Shown here: piece after piece, positions 6,602-8,865 of the stretch
How positions within the stretch are numbered: position 1 is the stretch's first letter
Layout: each line of letters opens with the position of its first letter
From: Achromobacter sp.
GTDB lineage: Bacteria > Pseudomonadota > Gammaproteobacteria > Burkholderiales > Burkholderiaceae_B
Length of the DNA: 8,865 nucleotides
Assembly (NCBI GenBank): GCA_003454835.1
Contig: DMTA01000372.1
Location: forward strand, 1-8,865
Direction: 5' to 3'
The notes under the pieces: model-generated
The model's input: only the letters and a program-made list of their open reading frames with translations
What the model was told of the DNA's origin: nothing
Databases searched by the model: none
Program-made: the position numbers and the translations under genes

Positions 6602-7198
6602 ATGAAGCGGTTTACAGGCCGGGTGGCCATTGCGGCGTTGGCGCTGGCGGTTGCCGGCGGGCCAGCAGTGGCTGGCGGGCGTGGCGGGAATTGGGGCGGC
6701 TATGGTGGCGGCTATGGCAGCGGCTATCACCATCATCACGGCGGCGGCGGTGGCAGCAGTTCCAGCGGTTGGTGGATTGGCGGCGCCTTTGCGCTGGCGA
6801 CGGTCGGGCTGCTGCTGGCGGCCAATTCGGGGCCTTCCTACGTACAGACCGGCGTTTATTCCTCTGGGGTGGGCTATACGAGTCCGCCGCTGTATGCCGC
6901 GCCCGTGTATGGCGCGACGATCTATGAAGCCGCGCCGGTCTACAACGCCCCGGTTTACGAAGCGCCGCCGGTTGCCTATTCGACGCCGGTGCCTCAGTAC
7001 GCGCCCGTGCAATACGAGTCCGCGCCTCCAGTCAATGTCGCCCAGGCGAACGCCACCTCGGAGTGCCAGCGTTGGGCCATGAACCAGAGCGGTTACGATC
7101 CTGCCACCATCACCCAGTGGACCACCCAGATCATGGTGGATACCTACAACCGCGCCCTGGATTCCTGCATGACCAGCCGCGGATATCGCGCCAACTGA
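6602..7198 (+). CDS. Secreted or envelope Gly/Tyr/His-rich protein with conserved two-cysteine C terminus
   Basis: A 198-residue exported protein of unknown function. Residues 1-24 form a clear signal peptide (basic start, A-A-L-A-L-A-V-A core, A-V-A cleavage motif). Next come a Gly/Tyr stretch (25-42), four histidines (43-46) and Gly/Ser linker, a hydrophobic segment with a G-x-x-x-G feel (57-74), then Tyr/Pro repeats built on P-V-Y and Y-x-A-P (78-145). The C terminus E-C-Q-R-W-A-M-N-Q-S-G-Y-D-P and Y-N-R-A-L-D-S-C-M-T-S-R-G-Y carries Cys154 and Cys189, likely a disulfide, and resembles the ends of glycine-zipper or YMGG-type envelope proteins. ATG 6602 is preceded by AGGAG at 6590-6594, which rules against the in-frame TTG at 6521. 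It is expressed alone, divergent from the TetR-type gene. Confidence 0.82.
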   Translation: MKRFTGRVAIAALALAVAGGPAVAGGRGGNWGGYGGGYGSGYHHHHGGGGGSSSSGWWIGGAFALATVGLLLAANSGPSYVQTGVYSSGVGYTSPPLYAAPVYGATIYEAAPVYNAPVYEAPPVAYSTPVPQYAPVQYESAPPVNVAQANATSECQRWAMNQSGYDPATITQWTTQIMVDTYNRALDSCMTSRGYRAN

Positions 7199-7274
7199 CG
7201 GGCGCGGTATCGGGTATGTCCAGCTATCCTGACGCGCCAACCTGCATTCGCTGACAGCCGGCGCGCTCCTAGCA

Positions 7275-7316
7275 GCTCTTTTAGCGGCGCCAGCCGCTCT
7301 TTCAGCGGCGCCAGCC
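7275..7316. repeat. Perfectly adjacent 21-bp tandem duplication with hairpin
   Basis: Two adjacent 21-base units, 7275-7295 and 7296-7316, differ at one position (T or C at the eighth base). On the - strand they encode the last residues of the small membrane protein (G-W-R-R) and its stop codon, so the stop is present twice, first TGA then TAA. AGCGGC (7283-7288) also pairs with GCCGCT (7293-7298) and is followed by CTTTC, so the first unit may help terminate the + transcript of the secreted protein gene. Confidence 0.7.
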
Positions 7317-7619
7317 GCGCCAGGCAAACCCCAGGCCGATGACCAAGAGCACACTGGCCGGCAGCACCCAGACAAATCCCGAGTCCGTATAGACGACCTG
7401 TTCAATGGGATCGTAGTAGCGGCCCAACTCGTTGAATTCCCACCGCAGATATTGCGCGTACCAGGCGTAGAAAAAGACGGCGGACAGGGCAAGGCTTACC
7501 AGCGCGGCCACGCGGGCAAACGCGACGCCGCGATGAGCGCGAACGATGCCCTTCCAGGCCAGGCAGCCGCATCCGGCCACCCCGGCCAGAACCAACCAGT
7601 CGCCGACTTCAGCGAGCAT
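7302..7619 (-). CDS. Small three-helix membrane protein of unknown function
   Basis: I do not recognise this 105-residue protein. It has three likely membrane helices, at about residues 8-26, 34-56 and 82-101, with a Tyr-rich, acidic loop between the second and third (Y-L-R-W-E-F-N-E-L-G-R-Y-Y-D-P-I-E). The start is ATG at 7619, preceded by GGAGG six bases upstream; the longer frame to 7697 is only the shadow of the overlapping gene. It shares 11 bases with the end of the DUF523 gene upstream, so the two are surely translated from one messenger. Its last codons and stop lie inside a 21-bp tandem duplication. No function can be proposed beyond an integral inner-membrane protein possibly linked to its partner. 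Confidence 0.75.
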   Translation of the reverse strand: MLAEVGDWLVLAGVAGCGCLAWKGIVRAHRGVAFARVAALVSLALSAVFFYAWYAQYLRWEFNELGRYYDPIEQVVYTDSGFVWVLPASVLLVIGLGFAWRGWRR

Positions 7620-8115
7620 CGCCTGCCTCCAGTTCGGCCAGGAATGCCGCCGCTTCGGCCCATTGATGCTCACTGAAGACGTGCAACCCCGCGCCACGCA
7701 GCAATTGCGCGGTCACGCCCATGCCGGGCTGACGGCGGCCCGCGAAATGGCCGTCGTAGACATAACTGCTGCCGCAGGACGGACTGCCCTCTTTCAGCAC
7801 GGCCATACGAATATCTCGCGCGTGCGCTGCCGCCAGCGCCTCGTGCGCGCCGTGCAGGAAAGGCGCCGTCACGTCGTCGCCCGTGATCGCCACGACACGG
7901 GCGCGGCCGGACAGCACCGAGGCCGCGTCTTCTCCGGGGACAATCTCCGCCGGGGGCCGTGGGATCGGCATACCGCCCGCCACCTCGGGACAGACGGCCA
8001 CGACACGCCCTTCTTCCCGCCAGCGCACCAGGATGGCATCGTCATGCGTCACGCCGCGTCCGTCGTAACGCACGGGGTTGCCGAGGAGGCAGGAGCTGAT
8101 CAGAACACGATGCAT
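7609..8115 (-). CDS. DUF523 family protein, TudS-like (2-thiouracil desulfurase-type iron-sulfur protein)
   Basis: A 168-residue cytoplasmic protein. Family blocks are L-I-S-S-C-L-L-G-N-P-V-R-Y-D-G (residues 5-19), V-A-V-C-P-E-V-A-G-G-M-P-I-P-R (39-53), L-K-E-G-S-P-S-C-G-S (107-116), then a G-M-G-V-T-A-Q-L-L segment and V-F-S-E near the end. Cys9, Cys42 and Cys114 are the three conserved cysteines expected to hold a 4Fe-4S cluster. A characterised DUF523 member, TudS, removes sulfur from 2-thiouracil; whether this copy has that activity is inference. ATG 8115 is preferred because relatives start just before the first cysteine motif; the frame open to 8172 adds residues unlike the family. There is no clear ribosome binding site. 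It overlaps the small membrane protein gene by 11 bases. Confidence 0.88.
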   Translation of the reverse strand: MHRVLISSCLLGNPVRYDGRGVTHDDAILVRWREEGRVVAVCPEVAGGMPIPRPPAEIVPGEDAASVLSGRARVVAITGDDVTAPFLHGAHEALAAAHARDIRMAVLKEGSPSCGSSYVYDGHFAGRRQPGMGVTAQLLRGAGLHVFSEHQWAEAAAFLAELEAGDAR

Positions 8116-8398
8116 GGGAGAGTGAAATCGGCGAATGGCGGCAGTGGGCGGCGCGGCCGGCAGGTGACACAAGCCGGCATCATAGATCAGGGCCGAAGGG
8201 ACTGCGCCGTCGTCACGCGTCGCCTACGACCCACTCAATCACGCGCGAAGCGCCGGATCGCAGTCAGCGCGTTGATCGCCATGTTCAAGCGCGACCGGGG
8301 CGTAACGCCCGGCCAGCATCGAAAGCAAACGGGCGCGCAAGGTCCCGTCTGAAACTTTGCTCGATGCTGGCCGGCGGCGGGCCAGACGGTCCGCGGCT
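8116..8398. other. Intergenic spacer with a possible -10 box
   Basis: No gene of any support lies here. On the - strand TATGAT (8184-8179) would be a good -10 box for the DUF523 gene, with transcription starting about 55 bases before its ATG, but I find no matching -35. The part nearer 8398 is dominated by the hairpin listed separately. Frames open across it on both strands look like chance readings of high-GC DNA. Confidence 0.3.
8298..8389 (-). other. Long imperfect hairpin with competing pairings, possible structured RNA or terminator
   Basis: CCGGCCAGCATCGA at 8309-8322 is the exact inverse of TCGATGCTGGCCGG at 8361-8374, and after a two-base bulge GCAAA (8325-8329) pairs with TTTGC (8356-8360), giving 19 base pairs. 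Beside it GGGCG-taa-CGCCC (8298-8310) forms a small tight hairpin. CCGTCTG in the loop (8345-8351) can also pair with CAGACGG outside it (8383-8389). It begins just after the stop of the Lys/Ala-rich protein gene on the - strand, so it would lie in that gene's 3' untranslated region. There is no U tract, so simple intrinsic termination is not clear. Confidence 0.5.
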
Positions 8399-8865
8399 TC
8401 AAGCCTGGTCGGTTTTCTTCGCGGTCTTGCGCGGCGCCGTCTTGCGAGCCGTCGTTTTGCGCGCCGGCTTGGAAGCCTTGGCGGGCTCAGCGTCGGAAGC
8501 GGGCGAAGCCTCAGGTTGGGCCGTCGTGCTCTCCGGTTTGGATTGCGCCTTGGTCGTGGTCTTGCGAGCCCCGCGGGCGGACTTGGCGGCGGACTTTGCA
8601 GATGCAGCTTCGGAAGCGGATGCGGAAGTTGTTTTGGAAGCGGCGTCCGGCCGGGTCTCGAGACCCGAGCGCGGCGCGCCGGCGAAGGGATCTGGCGCCT
8701 CGCCCCGGCGTTCCCGTTCGGTGTTGGCCGGCGGTGCGACGAACGTCCACTCGGCAACATTTGCGACGGGCGGCGGGCCGGAGACCAGCGCCGACTGCGG
8801 CGGCGGAGGCGCCGGCCGCGTGAAGGCGGACGGCGCCACGTCTTCGTGCTGGCGAGCCGGCGCCT
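8399..8865 (-). CDS. C-terminal part of a protein with Lys/Ala-rich, H1-like tail (5' end outside window)
   Basis: The frame is open to the window edge; the start is not seen and GTG 8839 is probably internal. Of the 154 visible residues, the first 60 or so are Pro-rich and contain E-W-T-F-V-A-P-P-A-N and E-A-P-D-P-F-A-G. From there to the end the composition is almost only Ala, Lys, Ser, Thr, Pro and Glu, finishing in K-P-A-R-K-T-T-A-R-K-T-A-P-R-K-T-A-K-K. Such tails resemble histone H1-like or AlgP-type DNA-binding tails and are also found on some phasins and nucleic-acid-binding proteins. Without the N-terminal part I cannot tell which. It is a real gene by composition bias, a terminal stop and clean high-GC codon use. 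Confidence 0.65.
   Translation of the reverse strand, partial: APARQHEDVAPSAFTRPAPPPPQSALVSGPPPVANVAEWTFVAPPANTERERRGEAPDPFAGAPRSGLETRPDAASKTTSASASEAASAKSAAKSARGARKTTTKAQSKPESTTAQPEASPASDAEPAKASKPARKTTARKTAPRKTAKKTDQA

Noticed and set aside
6548..7492. 314-residue frame on the - strand
   Set aside because: It is antisense to the secreted protein gene and made of Arg/Gly/Pro-rich shadow sequence. The + strand gene has a signal peptide and a good ribosome binding site.
7546..8352. 268-residue frame on the + strand
   Set aside because: It lies opposite the DUF523 and small membrane protein genes, which have recognisable family motifs and start signals. High-GC DNA often leaves such antisense frames open.
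8239..8760. 173-residue - strand frame across the spacer and the Lys/Ala-rich gene
   Set aside because: Its residues are Arg/Pro/Ser runs typical of an out-of-frame reading of the Lys/Ala-rich gene.
1..8865. CRISPR array, tRNA, rRNA or insertion sequence
   Set aside because: I looked for regularly spaced repeats, tRNA-like arms, and transposase motifs with terminal repeats, and found none.

Overview
The window is high-GC proteobacterial DNA, most likely from a member of the Burkholderiales close to Bordetella or Achromobacter (Alcaligenaceae). The main evidence is a Bug-type solute-binding protein gene at the left end, a family greatly expanded in those genera. The placement is inferred from gene content and base composition, with no marker gene to confirm it.

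Layout from left to right. (1) 3-734: the C-terminal three quarters of a Bug-family periplasmic binding protein, closed by a compact terminator. (2) 735-985: an intergenic leader with three small dyad symmetries in a row. (3) 986-5655: a type VI secretion (T6SS) cargo module on the + strand, made of a DUF4123 adaptor/chaperone, a VasX-like membrane-active effector and a DUF6708-type membrane protein that is the probable immunity protein. No vgrG, hcp, PAAR or structural T6SS gene is present, so this is an orphan cargo island. (4) 5742-6347: a TetR-type regulator on the - strand, divergent from (5) 6602-7198: a secreted Gly/Tyr/His-rich protein. The spacer between them carries several repeats. 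(6) 8115-7302, - strand: a DUF523/TudS-like iron-sulfur protein whose gene overlaps that of a small three-helix membrane protein. (7) 8116-8398: a spacer with a long hairpin and competing pairings. (8) 8399-8865, - strand: the C-terminal end of a protein with a Lys/Ala-rich, histone-H1-like tail.

The most notable point is the state of the effector. Read straight through, 1939-4772 would encode one protein of about 944 residues: a VasX N-terminal region, a middle helical region, five hydrophobic segments and a C-terminal beta-rich tail. In this sequence it is broken twice, first by an in-frame TGA at 3022-3024 and then by an apparent -1-type frameshift near 4426-4446. The adaptor before it and the putative immunity gene after it are both intact. 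The immunity start codon lies inside the 3' end of the effector and has no clear ribosome binding site of its own. The island also has lower GC than its flanks in places (about 50% in two counted blocks against about 63% in a flank block), which suggests horizontal acquisition. The picture fits a toxin gene that has been inactivated while its immunity gene is kept, although sequencing error at either lesion cannot be excluded from this window alone.
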